DNA of 64,000 nt from JAMZMI01 sp964353015 (GTDB lineage Bacteria > Bacteroidota > Bacteroidia > Cytophagales > Cyclobacteriaceae), in assembly GCA_964353015.1 (NCBI GenBank), contig CAYGUA010000022.1, forward strand, positions 25,396-89,395. Reading direction: 5' to 3'. This document shows positions 27,901 through 36,147 of this stretch, piece after piece. A program made the position numbers and the translations under genes. The notes below the pieces were generated by a model. The model searched no databases. It had not been told where the DNA came from and saw only the letters and a program-made list of their open reading frames with translations. Numbering within the stretch: position 1 is the stretch's first letter; each line of letters opens with the position of its first letter.

Positions 27901-28428
27901 AGTCAATGTGACTGTGGCCATGACCATTGCGCCAAACACAAATAGATTGGGAATAAGGAAAATAAGATAAGCTTGTAAATATCCAAGAAAATTGAAATCG
28001 CCGATATTTATATTTTCAATACCAAGCAGCCGTTCTCCGATTAGAAAGGCAAAGCCCGAAGATGATATTACCAATATCACAACAAAAAAAGCACTCCAAA
28101 ACTTACCGGCGAGATAAGCTGCTTTGCTAATTGGAAATGAATAAAGAATGTGAAATACCTTGTTTTTGAAATCTCTGTAGATCGACGTACCTATTATGGC
28201 AGGCAATAGGAACAAAAACAATTTGCCTAAATATTGAAACAGATAATTCAGTTCGTGAGGTGAGTTCAACAATCGACCGGCTTCCTTTGACTTTGAAGGT
28301 GTATCAAAATATCCACCTGTACCCAAAAAGGAAGCCAACGAAAATAGGAAGAAGACCAAAAAATAGATGTAGATCGCCGGATTTTTCAGCCAATACCTGA
28401 GTTCATATTTAAAAATCTCAAATCCCAT
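24934..28428 (-). CDS. ABC transporter permease fused to M1-family peptidase domain
   Basis: 1,164 residues. Residues 1-590 form an ABC-2-type permease with about 12 membrane helices in two halves, each preceded by a soluble N-terminal stretch ('MGFEIFKYELRYWLKNPAIY'; 'WRLSTINVKYIIRNPMFLIF'). Residues about 620-1160 are an M1 metallopeptidase-like domain with HELTH at 912-916 and a downstream glutamate in LSESITEY. The usual exopeptidase GAMEN motif is replaced by EGSYATSIANAL, and the zinc glutamate lies one residue further than in classical M1 enzymes; both are, to my knowledge, features of this fusion family. The start overlaps the stop of the ATPase gene by one base (TAATG). Substrate unknown. 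Confidence 0.9.
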   Translation of the reverse strand: MGFEIFKYELRYWLKNPAIYIYFLVFFLFSLASFLGTGGYFDTPSKSKEAGRLLNSPHELNYLFQYLGKLFLFLLPAIIGTSIYRDFKNKVFHILYSFPISKAAYLAGKFWSAFFVVILVISSSGFAFLIGERLLGIENINIGDFNFLGYLQAYLIFLIPNLFVFGAMVMATVTLTRSIYSGFVLVLLLFFIQLITENIFSSHPFLMAIADPFGQNAVGLETQFWTLTEQNTKLIPIIGAVLYNRLLWFGVALLIFIAVFKKFSLTHHKPELRFWKPGRSSSKINSSKPKTLSGLELTFDFSWSAEILSIWRLSTINVKYIIRNPMFLIFVILAIAAVITMIQKVTNGSEMIMLPLTRLMLHIPTFFYITITTFVTFIYSGMLIHRDRIAGMDTLINVTPTPDWVLLISKTLALIKIQMLLLLVLIVCGITLQLSNGYFSIDIPQYLFYLFVITLPILSIWTFASIFIHTISPNLYVGLFLLLLLWLGKNGFSEFGIKTYLLQFNAPPTLIYSDINGYGNQLAGYFTVLLFWMTIGVMTLLGSYLFWCRERTFTYQEKLRKTYSKTGKLFQMIFGMLCALLICTGYIIYQVEKTDQGKSLNKYDLEKFKSRFGKYENQLQPRITSIRLKLDLYPESNHFDAFGTYTLVNKSEKNIDTLLIKTGFDEITTVEISSKNSLIESDSGMHFFVFLLHDSVTPEDSIYLTFNIKNSPNTLFQRNSNVIENGTFLKHDILPRLGYFASSEKSNPHDSTSLKNHYQAIDSDLIDFEATISTSKNQKVIASGVLQNEWQENDRNVFHYKTDYPMKLGMAINSLNYSHKSDSWNQLPIEIYYHDQHQQNVDHLIAGAKCALGYNTAYFSSYPHQELNIIEFPLSEGSYATSIANALLVSEVRFGVNAKKDKIDLSFYVAAHELTHQWFGNQLIPKDALGAMMLSESITEYITLNIYRKHFGEQNAQQFLKKQRQRYLSGRTKETGIESPLYLVKPEQDYISYGKGALAFNSLAHLIGETELNLVLKSFLEKYSSQNTGYPTSIDFLNMLKKSVPDSMQYLITDLFETITFHENEIKSATIEKSSENEFLVAVEFTVRKYRNEMKESHLPLNDFIEIGFYDEENNMLDLRMVKIDSEENMMLFSVRSKPSKVVLDPNILTIERNIQDNEYAMVQ

Positions 28429-29303
28429 TACAACAATCCCTTCAATGCTGAGAAATAAACATCCTCCAGATTTGCAGGAGTTGTCTTGAAGGTTTGATTT
28501 GGTTGATTTTCAGAGAAAACCCTGATCGAAAGCAAATTTTCATCCGTAAAATGAGAGGAAATCACAGAATGATTCTCTTCATAATCGCTCAATTCATCTG
28601 GTTGAATTTGTCGGGACCAGATCCTTGGACCGACATCAATAATAGCTCGTTTGGGTGTGTTTTTATGCACAACACGGCCTTGATTGATGATCGCCATATC
28701 TGTGCATAGATCAGTCACATCATCAACAATATGGGTGGAAAATAATACCACATTTTGCGAACCTACATCACGCAGTACATTCAGAAACCGCTTGCGTTCG
28801 GCAGGATCCAAACCTGCAGTTGGTTCATCTACTATGATCAATTTTGGCCTGTTGAGCAGAAGCTGTGCAATCCCAAACCGCTGCTTCATACCACCTGAAA
28901 ATTCACTGACATATTTGTATTGGAATTCAATCAGATTGGTGAGCTCCAGCACTTCATCAATGACCATTTCACGTGCCTTTTTTGAAGCAATTCCCTTTAA
29001 AATCGCAAAATAGTCAAGCAGATTTCTGGCTGATTGCTTTGGATAAACACCGAAATCCTGAGGTAAATATCCAAGTTGTTTTCGCAGTTCTGTTTTGTTA
29101 GCCAATACATCTATTTCATTGAAATGTATCGAACCATTATCCGGATCCTGAAGAGTTGCAATGGTTCGCATCAATGATGATTTACCAGCACCATTTGGCC
29201 CCAATAGTCCAAACATTCCAATATTAATGGTGAGCGTCAGGTCATCAATGGCTTTCACACCATTAGGATATTTCTTGGATAGGTTTTTAATACTGAGGTT
29301 CAT
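28428..29303 (-). CDS. ABC transporter ATP-binding protein (ABC-2 type)
   Basis: About 291 residues from ATG 29303 (MNLSIKNLSKKYPNG); GTG 29333 and ATG 29327 are possible longer starts. Walker A GPNGAGKSS, signature FSGGMKQRFG, Walker B LIIVDEPTAGLDP, switch His in LFSTHIVDD. This is the motor for the permease-peptidase fusion encoded directly downstream. The C-terminal extension after the fold (about 225-291) is typical of ABC-2 ATPases. Export of a substrate, perhaps a peptide trimmed by the fused peptidase, is an inference. Confidence 0.93.
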   Translation of the reverse strand: MNLSIKNLSKKYPNGVKAIDDLTLTINIGMFGLLGPNGAGKSSLMRTIATLQDPDNGSIHFNEIDVLANKTELRKQLGYLPQDFGVYPKQSARNLLDYFAILKGIASKKAREMVIDEVLELTNLIEFQYKYVSEFSGGMKQRFGIAQLLLNRPKLIIVDEPTAGLDPAERKRFLNVLRDVGSQNVVLFSTHIVDDVTDLCTDMAIINQGRVVHKNTPKRAIIDVGPRIWSRQIQPDELSDYEENHSVISSHFTDENLLSIRVFSENQPNQTFKTTPANLEDVYFSALKGLL

Positions 29304-29403
29304 CGGCTGAAAATTAATATTTGCCATATGCACATAAGACCTTGTTTAAAATTCATAAACGCCCCTCTTAGACTATCGTAAAACTAATCTCTTGAAATAG
29401 AAA

Positions 29404-30276
29404 TTAATTGGTCATTTGGGACATTACGGATTTATTAAGCGTCCAGTAGATATCAAAATCGATGTGATTGATATTGGAAAAAAATGTTTTTGGAGGTGCG
29501 CCAGTCAATTTTTTAAAATGTTTGATCAAGCCAGGTTGATCACAATATTTATTTTCGTATGCCAGCTGTGATAGTTTCGATGATGTCTTGTCCTCCTGAA
29601 ATTGGTGGAAGGCTTTTCTGAATTTTACAATTTGCCTGAATGTATTAGGGGAGCAACAAAGATTCTTTTGAAATAGTCTGTTTAATGTTTTTCTATCAAC
29701 ACCAATGTTTTGGGCCAGGTATTGAATCTTGATATCTTCATTGGTACCAAGCAATAAGTCCACAGCTCTCATCATTCGCTGATCTACTTGGTTTTGGTAT
29801 TTGCTTAAAAAAAATTGGTCCAAAATTTCAACCTTATGATCTGGATTTGATGTGTCAAATACCTTGTCACAAACCTCTAAAAAGTAACTACCGAAGTGAT
29901 TAAAATATGTGAGATCCGATTTCACAAGGGAACTAAGCGAACAATCTAAAAAATGGTTGATCCCCAAGGGCTCGAATGCTACACATATTTTTTTTATGAC
30001 TCCATATGTGTGTGCCACTCGTTTGGTTTTGATATTATTCGTGAACAAAACCATGGTTTTACCCGGTTTAGGTTTGCTTGTTCGTAGGTGATTATTCCAC
30101 GTGATCTCACTGTCCTTGTCTACAGTCAGACCAGTTCTGTAATGCGGGTAATAACTGAATTGTTTTTCAAAATCAGGATTGAATGTTTCATAGAAATAAT
30201 AATAGGCGATGTGTCGCTTTAATATTTCATTTTTTGGTGATAATGCTATTAAGTCTTCGTGAAACATCTTCGACAT
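29404..30276 (-). CDS. AraC-family transcription regulator
   Basis: 290 residues. The N-terminal half (about 1-165) resembles the small-molecule or protein-sensing domain of one-component regulators. The C-terminal half (about 180-275) is an AraC double helix-turn-helix: 'IKIQYLAQNIGVDRKTLNRL', 'FRQIVKFRKAFHQF' and 'SQLAYENKYCDQPGLIKHFK' followed by KLTGAPPKTF. It lies 100 bases upstream of the ABC transporter genes on the same strand and may control them or its own transcription. An alternative start is ATG 30267. Confidence 0.9.
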   Translation of the reverse strand: MSKMFHEDLIALSPKNEILKRHIAYYYFYETFNPDFEKQFSYYPHYRTGLTVDKDSEITWNNHLRTSKPKPGKTMVLFTNNIKTKRVAHTYGVIKKICVAFEPLGINHFLDCSLSSLVKSDLTYFNHFGSYFLEVCDKVFDTSNPDHKVEILDQFFLSKYQNQVDQRMMRAVDLLLGTNEDIKIQYLAQNIGVDRKTLNRLFQKNLCCSPNTFRQIVKFRKAFHQFQEDKTSSKLSQLAYENKYCDQPGLIKHFKKLTGAPPKTFFSNINHIDFDIYWTLNKSVMSQMTN

Positions 30277-30310
30277 TTACATACAGACGGTTTCGTAAAC
30301 CATTTGTTGT

Positions 30311-30337
30311 CAGTAATTTCACATCGCGAAATTACTG
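30311..30337. repeat. Perfect 10-bp inverted repeat at the YiiX-like gene end
   Basis: CAGTAATTTC (30311-30320) and GAAATTACTG (30328-30337) around ACATCGC. It covers the stop codon (30332-30334) of the minus-strand gene and lacks a T-tract, so it may be a weak terminator or a stability hairpin. Confidence 0.45.
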
Positions 30338-31876
30338 CAACATCAATTCCTTCATTTTTTCTACTTGTATCGATTTATCCACCAACTGCCCATCGTGATA
30401 AAACATGATTAGTTCCAATGGTAGGTTGTTCCAGGCTAGTTTAGCAACATGATCTGGGCTTATGCTGTGTCTTCCCAGGGTTTTCTCTGTAGGCCAGTCC
30501 ATGGATGGGAATGATACATACGCGAGTTCAGAACACACTATTTTATCAGTAGTATTCACATCAAAATTGAAATCGTATTTTTTGCCGAGCTGTCGGAAAG
30601 CGAGAAGGAGGGCTTCTTTGGATAACGTGTCTTTTTCCCCGTCATCAAATATTGGCCTGAGAATAGCAAAGTCATCAATATTCATAAAATGCTCTAAAGT
30701 GCTTAGCTGCACACCCGACCGTAAAGCCTCAATAATTTGATGTTCATCCTTAGAGTTTGGATTAGTTTCTGAGCTCATCTGTGAAGCGTATGGCTCTACA
30801 TGCATGTCATTCCAAATGCCAATATCAATCAATTCAGATTTCGTTCCTGTCCAGATCGCTACATGTCCAAAGTGTCCTGGGATCAACTTGTCTGTTAGTC
30901 TGAAAGGTGTTTTTTCAAGCAGTATGTCCAATGGCTGTAAAGTTGCCTGAATGTTTTTGAGGGCATCTTCATCGCCGTAGAGCTTTCCCTTTCTTGATTC
31001 ATATAAACCTAACGTATTACCAAACAATCCGCTGATTACATCAACACCAGCCTCAGTAGTCTCGCCAAGCATATCTGATGTAATGCGCTCAAAAGCCTCA
31101 ATCTTATTTCCTGCGATTTCCTTAATTCGGATTTGCTTTACGTAATTGTAAGAAGGACTTGATTCAATCAACAATTCCAGATAGGCGAAATCAGAGTCCT
31201 CATCTTCAAGCCGTATCGATTCTTTTTCATTTTCATAAAAAGTCAAAACTCGCCTCACCCTGTGCCTGGTTTCGATCGAATTTGCAGCTAAAGTCATTTC
31301 CGTGAGTTTGTTAGAGATAAGACCAAAACCCATATCTGGGTCATTGATGATTTTTCTAAGTCGGGCATCTTGCTCAAATAAGATGGTCCCCAATAGATAA
31401 TTATCATATAGGGTCATCGCAGCACCTAAAGAAAGCATCAATCCTTTTAGACGCAGTTTTGGATCTATCTGGTATTTTTCCAATGTGGCAACTGATACAT
31501 CTACGCCGCATTCATATCGATTGGCGATAGCATATAAATCTTCTCTGATTTCAAGATAATCCTCTGTGCCAGTTTTGAGAATGAGCAGATCTCTACTGCT
31601 CAAAGGCATTTCTTTGTTGTTCTTTAGTCTGTTTGAAACTTCCAGCATTTGTGATCTGGCGACCAGACTGTATTCAACCAACATCTGTAGTTTTTCATAG
31701 TCTTCCTGATAAAGCATTTCAGGTGGTGTACCATCCGCTAATTTGAGAGCGAGCTGATCGAAACAATTGGTTTCCTTTTCTTCGACACTAGCACTTATGT
31801 GGAAGTATGTGTAGGCTGCATAGGCTATTATAAGGATAAGGATGGTGAATGCACCTCTTTTAAGGTATTTGGTCAT
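30332..31876 (-). CDS. Membrane-anchored YiiX/YebB-like permuted papain-fold hydrolase
   Basis: 514 residues. One N-terminal membrane helix (about 8-25), a long helical region (about 40-320) and a C-terminal permuted NlpC/P60 (papain-like) domain. In the latter 'PGHFGHVAIWTG' carries the likely catalytic His and 'DKIVCSELAYVSF' the likely catalytic Cys, in the His-before-Cys order typical of YiiX/YaeF (peptidase family C92-like) proteins. Such enzymes are thought to act on amide bonds of lipids or peptidoglycan-linked peptides; the substrate here is unknown. The N-terminal helical region is an unidentified extension. Confidence 0.8.
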   Translation of the reverse strand: MTKYLKRGAFTILILIIAYAAYTYFHISASVEEKETNCFDQLALKLADGTPPEMLYQEDYEKLQMLVEYSLVARSQMLEVSNRLKNNKEMPLSSRDLLILKTGTEDYLEIREDLYAIANRYECGVDVSVATLEKYQIDPKLRLKGLMLSLGAAMTLYDNYLLGTILFEQDARLRKIINDPDMGFGLISNKLTEMTLAANSIETRHRVRRVLTFYENEKESIRLEDEDSDFAYLELLIESSPSYNYVKQIRIKEIAGNKIEAFERITSDMLGETTEAGVDVISGLFGNTLGLYESRKGKLYGDEDALKNIQATLQPLDILLEKTPFRLTDKLIPGHFGHVAIWTGTKSELIDIGIWNDMHVEPYASQMSSETNPNSKDEHQIIEALRSGVQLSTLEHFMNIDDFAILRPIFDDGEKDTLSKEALLLAFRQLGKKYDFNFDVNTTDKIVCSELAYVSFPSMDWPTEKTLGRHSISPDHVAKLAWNNLPLELIMFYHDGQLVDKSIQVEKMKELMLQ

Positions 31877-32054
31877 GGCTAGGTTGGGTTAGGAGATTAT
31901 TCAACAACCGGCTATTCGGAATGATAGGATAGTCCGAACAATTTTTAAGTTGAATGAAAATGAATTTAACGATAATAATGGTAGCAAGCAATATTTGACT
32001 TGGCGCAATTAATTGAAATCGAATTTTCTAAATCATTACATATAATTGATTTAA

Positions 32055-33377
32055 CTAATCATTTCCCAATTCACCTTTCACAGCTATCACGAGAGTGATG
32101 TCTTTGTCAAAACCGATTGGATTACCAGCTGCATCTAGCTGTACGCTGCTTTTGTTGTTGTCACTCGGATGTTGGATGGACATAAACAAAAATCGAAAAT
32201 CAGGAGAGAAGGTAATTCCGGTAGGCTCAGAACCAATTGGAGTAGATCCAAATATTCTTACACTTGGGTTAAGTTGCGTATGCTCTTTGGAAACTACCCA
32301 AATGTAATTTTTGTCACCATCCTGGAGTACCCAAAGATTGCCCTGACTATCAAATGCAAGATTATCATTACCATATCCCCAATTCACTTTGGTTGTACCA
32401 TTGAGATGCTTGATCGTATAGAACATGTTTCCTACAAAGGTCTCCATTTTTGATACTGTAGTCCCTGTGAGTGGATCTGAGTCATTGAAGCGATAAACCT
32501 GATCTTCGCCTTTCACTGAAAAATAGACCCAGCCATTCGGGCCGATTTCAACGTCTTCGATTCCGTTAAATTCAGTGGCATCAGCATCCTCGCTTTGCGA
32601 TAGTGTGGAATTGCGTTCTTCTGGAGTGGTATTTTTGATCAATATCCATGCGCCACTTCCATTTTTCGAACCGCGATAAACATATAGTTTTCCATTGCTC
32701 AAGTCCTTAGGCTGATCCGCCACAAACTTGTATAAATAACCCGGATTGGAATCTGCTCCTTCGTACACTGTTCGCAGGTTGCTGTGTACAATGATATTTT
32801 CATGTTTGAAGTTGCCGAGTGCCCATCTTTTGTCGATTACTTTTTTGGTAGCCGGATCAATCTCTACGCACCAGCCCAAATCATTATATCCATCTTCATT
32901 CGAATCGGCTTCAGAAATAGCTTCTTCACAAGTTACTATTGTGTTCCAGGGAGTGACTGTGCCAGAACAATTACTTATTGTGCCAGCAACGCCACTGAAA
33001 TCAACAGCCTGAGAAAAGGTAGTTTCCCAAAGTTTTGAGCGTTTATTGAAGTTGATGTCGAGCATGGTTACGCCACCTACATTCAGTTCTGCATTGATGC
33101 TCAGATATCCCTTTTCACTACTTCCATCGATAGGTACATAGCCCGTAAAATCTGTATTTCTACGCAAAGTTCCTCCTTCAGTCAAAGCGTCTCCCTTTTC
33201 TATGATTTTTTGAAAAACGTGGGTGGAGGGGATGATGAACTCCGTACTTTGACCCTTTGGCTCGATGGAGATAAAATCACCAATTGGTTGTTGGGATTTG
33301 GCCTGACAGCCCAAAAGAAAGAATGGGATGATTTTTAGTAGGGTCTTTGGAATTAACATCGTCTTTGAAATAGTCAT
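32055..33377 (-). CDS. PhoX-like phosphatase (DUF839 family)
   Basis: About 440 residues from ATG 33377 (ATG 33359 and TTG 33395 are alternatives). A lipoprotein signal IIPFFLLGCQ precedes a beta-propeller with PhoX landmarks: 'NCSGTVTPWNTIVTCEEA' with metal-ligand candidates Cys and Glu, 'GWCVEIDP', 'ALGNFKHENIIVH', 'GYLYKFVAD' and 'GPNGWVYFS'. PhoX enzymes are calcium/iron-dependent alkaline phosphatases secreted in response to phosphate limitation. No Pho regulator or transporter is adjacent. The family assignment is firm; phosphatase activity is inferred. Confidence 0.88.
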   Translation of the reverse strand: MTISKTMLIPKTLLKIIPFFLLGCQAKSQQPIGDFISIEPKGQSTEFIIPSTHVFQKIIEKGDALTEGGTLRRNTDFTGYVPIDGSSEKGYLSINAELNVGGVTMLDINFNKRSKLWETTFSQAVDFSGVAGTISNCSGTVTPWNTIVTCEEAISEADSNEDGYNDLGWCVEIDPATKKVIDKRWALGNFKHENIIVHSNLRTVYEGADSNPGYLYKFVADQPKDLSNGKLYVYRGSKNGSGAWILIKNTTPEERNSTLSQSEDADATEFNGIEDVEIGPNGWVYFSVKGEDQVYRFNDSDPLTGTTVSKMETFVGNMFYTIKHLNGTTKVNWGYGNDNLAFDSQGNLWVLQDGDKNYIWVVSKEHTQLNPSVRIFGSTPIGSEPTGITFSPDFRFLFMSIQHPSDNNKSSVQLDAAGNPIGFDKDITLVIAVKGELGND

Positions 33378-33463
33378 ACCGTAAGTTAACGTCAAAATGG
33401 ATCTATAGAAAGGAGGTACCCAATCGTATGCGAAAAGTTAAAAGGAAGGTAAAAAGGTAATCG

Positions 33464-33478
33464 CTCGGATATTCCGAG
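33464..33478. other. Short hairpin in the prfB upstream region
   Basis: CTCGGA/TCCGAG around TAT. It is part of the 455-base gene-free stretch between the PhoX-like gene and prfB. Open frames on both strands there (33438-33689 minus, 33478-33663 plus) have no recognisable content. Confidence 0.3.
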
Positions 33479-33629
33479 TGAGGATTATCGGAAGGGTATT
33501 TTGCCCGATTTTCGTTATCTCTTCCAAGCCAAAAGGGTCACCATATTTATCACTTGGCCAAGCCAAGCGATTGAGGAAAGGCGAGAATCTTTTAAGCAAA
33601 AAATCCATAAAACTCACTCTCAGCTTCCC

Positions 33630-33703
33630 AGCCCCGATAGAGGTGATAGCTCCCGAAGGATGAGGGACTAAAGCCGAAAGCGGGAGCAATGGTGGCTCTG
33701 ATT
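33630..33703. other. Structured intergenic element upstream of prfB
   Basis: AGCCCC...GGTGATAGCTCCCG ... CGGGAGCAATGGTGGCT: an inner perfect 7-bp stem GCTCCCG (33649-33655) / CGGGAGC (33681-33687) is enclosed by AGCC/GGCT. The text 'agccccgatagaggtgatag' resembles intergenic repeats I associate with Bacteroidota genomes; this is memory, not a search. It could be a dispersed repeat or an RNA structure. Confidence 0.4.
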
Positions 33704-33768
33704 GCTGACTGTTCGCTCCTCAAAAATCTTTAGTTTTAAGATTAGGAGTGAGGAACATTAATTCTTTA

Positions 33769-33776
33769 TAAATTCG
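33769..33776 (+). promoter_or_regulatory. Putative prfB promoter -7 box
   Basis: TAAATTCG, identical over ten bases (TAAATTCGCG) to the box upstream of rpoD. No clear TTTG box lies 17-23 bases upstream. A CCCATC/GATGGG hairpin (33781-33798) follows directly and would form in the 5' leader. Confidence 0.35.
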
Positions 33777-33833
33777 CGTTCCCATCGCTAGTGATGGGTT
33801 TAGAATGTTTCACTACAAGTAAATCCCACAACA

Positions 33834-34920
33834 ATGACATCAGAGCAGCTGAAAGACATGAAGCGCCGCGTATCTGCCTTGAGGGGGTATCTTTGACTAT
33901 GATACCAAGAAAAAGGAGATAGAGGAGGAGGAGCTGGTGACGGCCCAGCCCGATTTTTGGAATGATGCCGAAAAAGCCGAATCTATATTAAAAATTATTA
34001 GAGGTAAAAAAGCCTGGACGGATGCTTTCGAAGAAATGGAAAGCGCCGTAGAGGAGGTAGAAACTTTGCAAGAGTTCCTGGACGATGGCGAGGGAACGGA
34101 AGCGGAAGTGAATGCCGCATTTAAAGTAGCAGCTGACCTGATTGAAGATCTGGAGATGAAAAAAATGCTCTCCGGTGAAGAAGATCAGCTTGGCGCCATG
34201 CTACAAATCACACCTGGTGCAGGTGGTACGGAAAGTAACGACTGGGCAGGCATCTTGATGCGTATGTACATCATGTTTGGCGAGTCGCAAGGTTATAAAG
34301 TGCGTGAAGTAGACTATCAACCGGGTGATGTAGCAGGTGTAAAATCTGTTACACTTGAGTTTGATGGCCCGATGGCTTACGGATTTTTAAAATCAGAAAA
34401 TGGTGTGCACCGATTGGTGCGTATTTCTCCATTTGATAGTGGTGGCAGACGACATACTTCTTTTGCGTCTGTTTATGTATATCCGATAGTTGATGATTCT
34501 ATTGAGATTGATATTCATCCGAACGATATAGAGATGCAAACCTCCCGAAGTGGTGGTGCTGGTGGTCAGAATGTAAACAAGGTGGAAACCAAAGTGCAGC
34601 TGACTCACAAACCTACAGGTATTGTAGTGGTCTGCTCTGTGGATCGATCTCAGCTCGGCAACCGCGAGCGCGCCATGCAGATGTTGAAATCGCAGCTTTA
34701 TCAGATCGAAGTGGAAAAAAGAAACTCCGAGCGAGATAAAGTAGAGGCCGGAAAGATGAAAATCGATTTTGGCTCGCAGATCAGAAACTACGTGTTGCAT
34801 CCATATAAGCTGATCAAGGATGCACGAACAGGTCATGAGAGAACCGATGTACAAAACGTACTTGATGGTGATCTGATGGACTACCTGAAAGCTTATTTGC
34901 TTCAGCAGCAGGAAAAATAG
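33834..34920 (+). CDS. prfB: Peptide chain release factor 2 (programmed +1 frameshift)
   Basis: Frame 0 runs from ATG 33834 for 20 codons to CTT followed by TGA (33894-33896). Reading then shifts +1 at that stop, continuing with GAC (33895) to the end, giving about 361 residues. AGGGGG lies three bases before CTTTGAC, the classic internal Shine-Dalgarno and slippery site. The body has the catalytic GGQ loop (SGGAGGQNVNK) and the RF2 stop-recognition region 'FDSGGRRHTSFASV'. RF2 ends translation at UGA and UAA; low RF2 raises the frameshift and so its own synthesis. An ATG is not needed at 33937, where the second frame simply opens. A terminator-like hairpin follows. Confidence 0.97.
33882..33897 (+). 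promoter_or_regulatory. RF2 programmed frameshift signal
   Basis: AGG GGG TAT CTT TGA C: an internal Shine-Dalgarno-like AGGGGG, the slippery CTT and the in-frame UGA followed by C, all at canonical spacing. It is notable because Shine-Dalgarno sequences are rarely used for starts in this phylum. Confidence 0.95.
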
Positions 34921-34932
34921 ATAATAAGTCGA

Positions 34933-34974
34933 GATGATCCGTGGACAAATCATGGATCATCCGCTTTTACTTTT
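34933..34974 (+). terminator. Terminator-like hairpin after prfB
   Basis: GATGATCCGTG/CATGGATCATC (one G-T pair) with loop GACAAAT, followed by the T-rich CGCTTTTACTTTT. The T-run is interrupted, so termination may be partial. Confidence 0.55.
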
Positions 34975-34995
34975 CGACTGACAATAAACCTACTC

Positions 34996-36147
34996 ATGCT
35001 CAAAACATACTCTAGGAACTTTTGGCTTTTGTCCTTTAGTTCCTATTTGTTTTTTTCATCGTTTACGATGATCATCGCTGAGCTACCGGCCTACTTGGCA
35101 AGGTTGGGCGGGATCGAATATATTGGGTTGATCGTAGCGTTATTTACCCTTACCGCAGGACTTTCCAGACCATTTAGCGGTAAACTCACTGATAAATGGG
35201 GTAGAATTCCAGTTATGATCGTGGGAGCAGTAGCAAGTGCGATCGCTGGTTTGCTTTATCCTGTTTTGGCAACAGTCTGGGGCTTCTTGTTTATCCGATT
35301 GATTCATGGATTTTCCACCGGATTTAAACCAACCGGCACTTCAGCATATATCGCTGACATTGTACCACCAAACAAGCGGGGAGAGGCACTGGGCATCAGT
35401 AGTTTTTTTGGAACGATTGGTATGGCTTCTGGTCCGGCCATCGGCTCCACTATTTATGTTCACTTTGGCATCAACACTCTTTTTTATTGCTGCACTGCCT
35501 TTGCCATTGGTTCGGTGTTGATCCTGATCGGGATGAAGGAAACTTTAGTAGAAAGGGAGAAATTCAGTTTCTCGATGCTGAAGATCAAGCGAGCTGATAT
35601 TTACGAACCGGCGGTTATAGAACCTGCTATCGTGATGGTGCTGACTACCTTCTGTTTCGGGACGCTCATCACATTATCGCCTGATTTTAGTGTGTATTTA
35701 GGTATTGAAAATAAAGGCTTGTTTTATACTTTCTTTACTGGTTCGTCGCTGCTCGTAAGAATATTTGGTGGGCAAATGTCCGATAAGTTTGGACGAAAAA
35801 AGGTGCTTTATGCAAGTACAAGCATGCTCTTTGTGAGCATGGTAGTTATTGGTTTATCTCAAACGCCCACACAATTTTTCGTTGGTGCTTTTATGTTTGG
35901 GCTCGGATATGGTCTCAACTCGCCTACACTTTTTGCATGGACCATTGATCTTAGTCCGGAAAAGACCAGAGGGCGGGGGATAAGTACCCTCTTCATTTTT
36001 CTTGAAGTTGGGATTGGATTAGGTGCGCTCATATCCGGTACGGTCTATCAGGGCATGACGGATCGCTTTCCTATGATTTTTGGCGTGGCTGGTTTTTTCT
36101 CGTTATTAGCGTTATTTTACCTGACTTTTTTTACTTCAAAGAAATGA
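34996..36147 (+). CDS. MFS transporter
   Basis: 383 residues with about 12 hydrophobic helices. The loop between helices 2 and 3 carries the MFS motif GKLTDKWGRIPVM and the equivalent loop in the second half reads GQMSDKFGRKKVL. 'RLIHGFSTGFKPTGTSAYIA' matches the helix 4-5 region of drug/H+ antiporter-like MFS members. The substrate cannot be told. The stop overlaps the start of the YhhN-like gene by four bases (ATGA), so the two are translationally coupled. Confidence 0.92.
   Translation: MLKTYSRNFWLLSFSSYLFFSSFTMIIAELPAYLARLGGIEYIGLIVALFTLTAGLSRPFSGKLTDKWGRIPVMIVGAVASAIAGLLYPVLATVWGFLFIRLIHGFSTGFKPTGTSAYIADIVPPNKRGEALGISSFFGTIGMASGPAIGSTIYVHFGINTLFYCCTAFAIGSVLILIGMKETLVEREKFSFSMLKIKRADIYEPAVIEPAIVMVLTTFCFGTLITLSPDFSVYLGIENKGLFYTFFTGSSLLVRIFGGQMSDKFGRKKVLYASTSMLFVSMVVIGLSQTPTQFFVGAFMFGLGYGLNSPTLFAWTIDLSPEKTRGRGISTLFIFLEVGIGLGALISGTVYQGMTDRFPMIFGVAGFFSLLALFYLTFFTSKK

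Noticed and set aside
33438..33689. Open frames of 83 (minus) and 61 (plus) residues before prfB
   Set aside because: They overlap each other and the structured element, have no ribosomal or domain signals and end inside inverted repeats.
33937..34920. prfB starting at 33937
   Set aside because: That is only the post-frameshift frame; it would lose the N-terminal domain start and ignores the conserved frameshift site.
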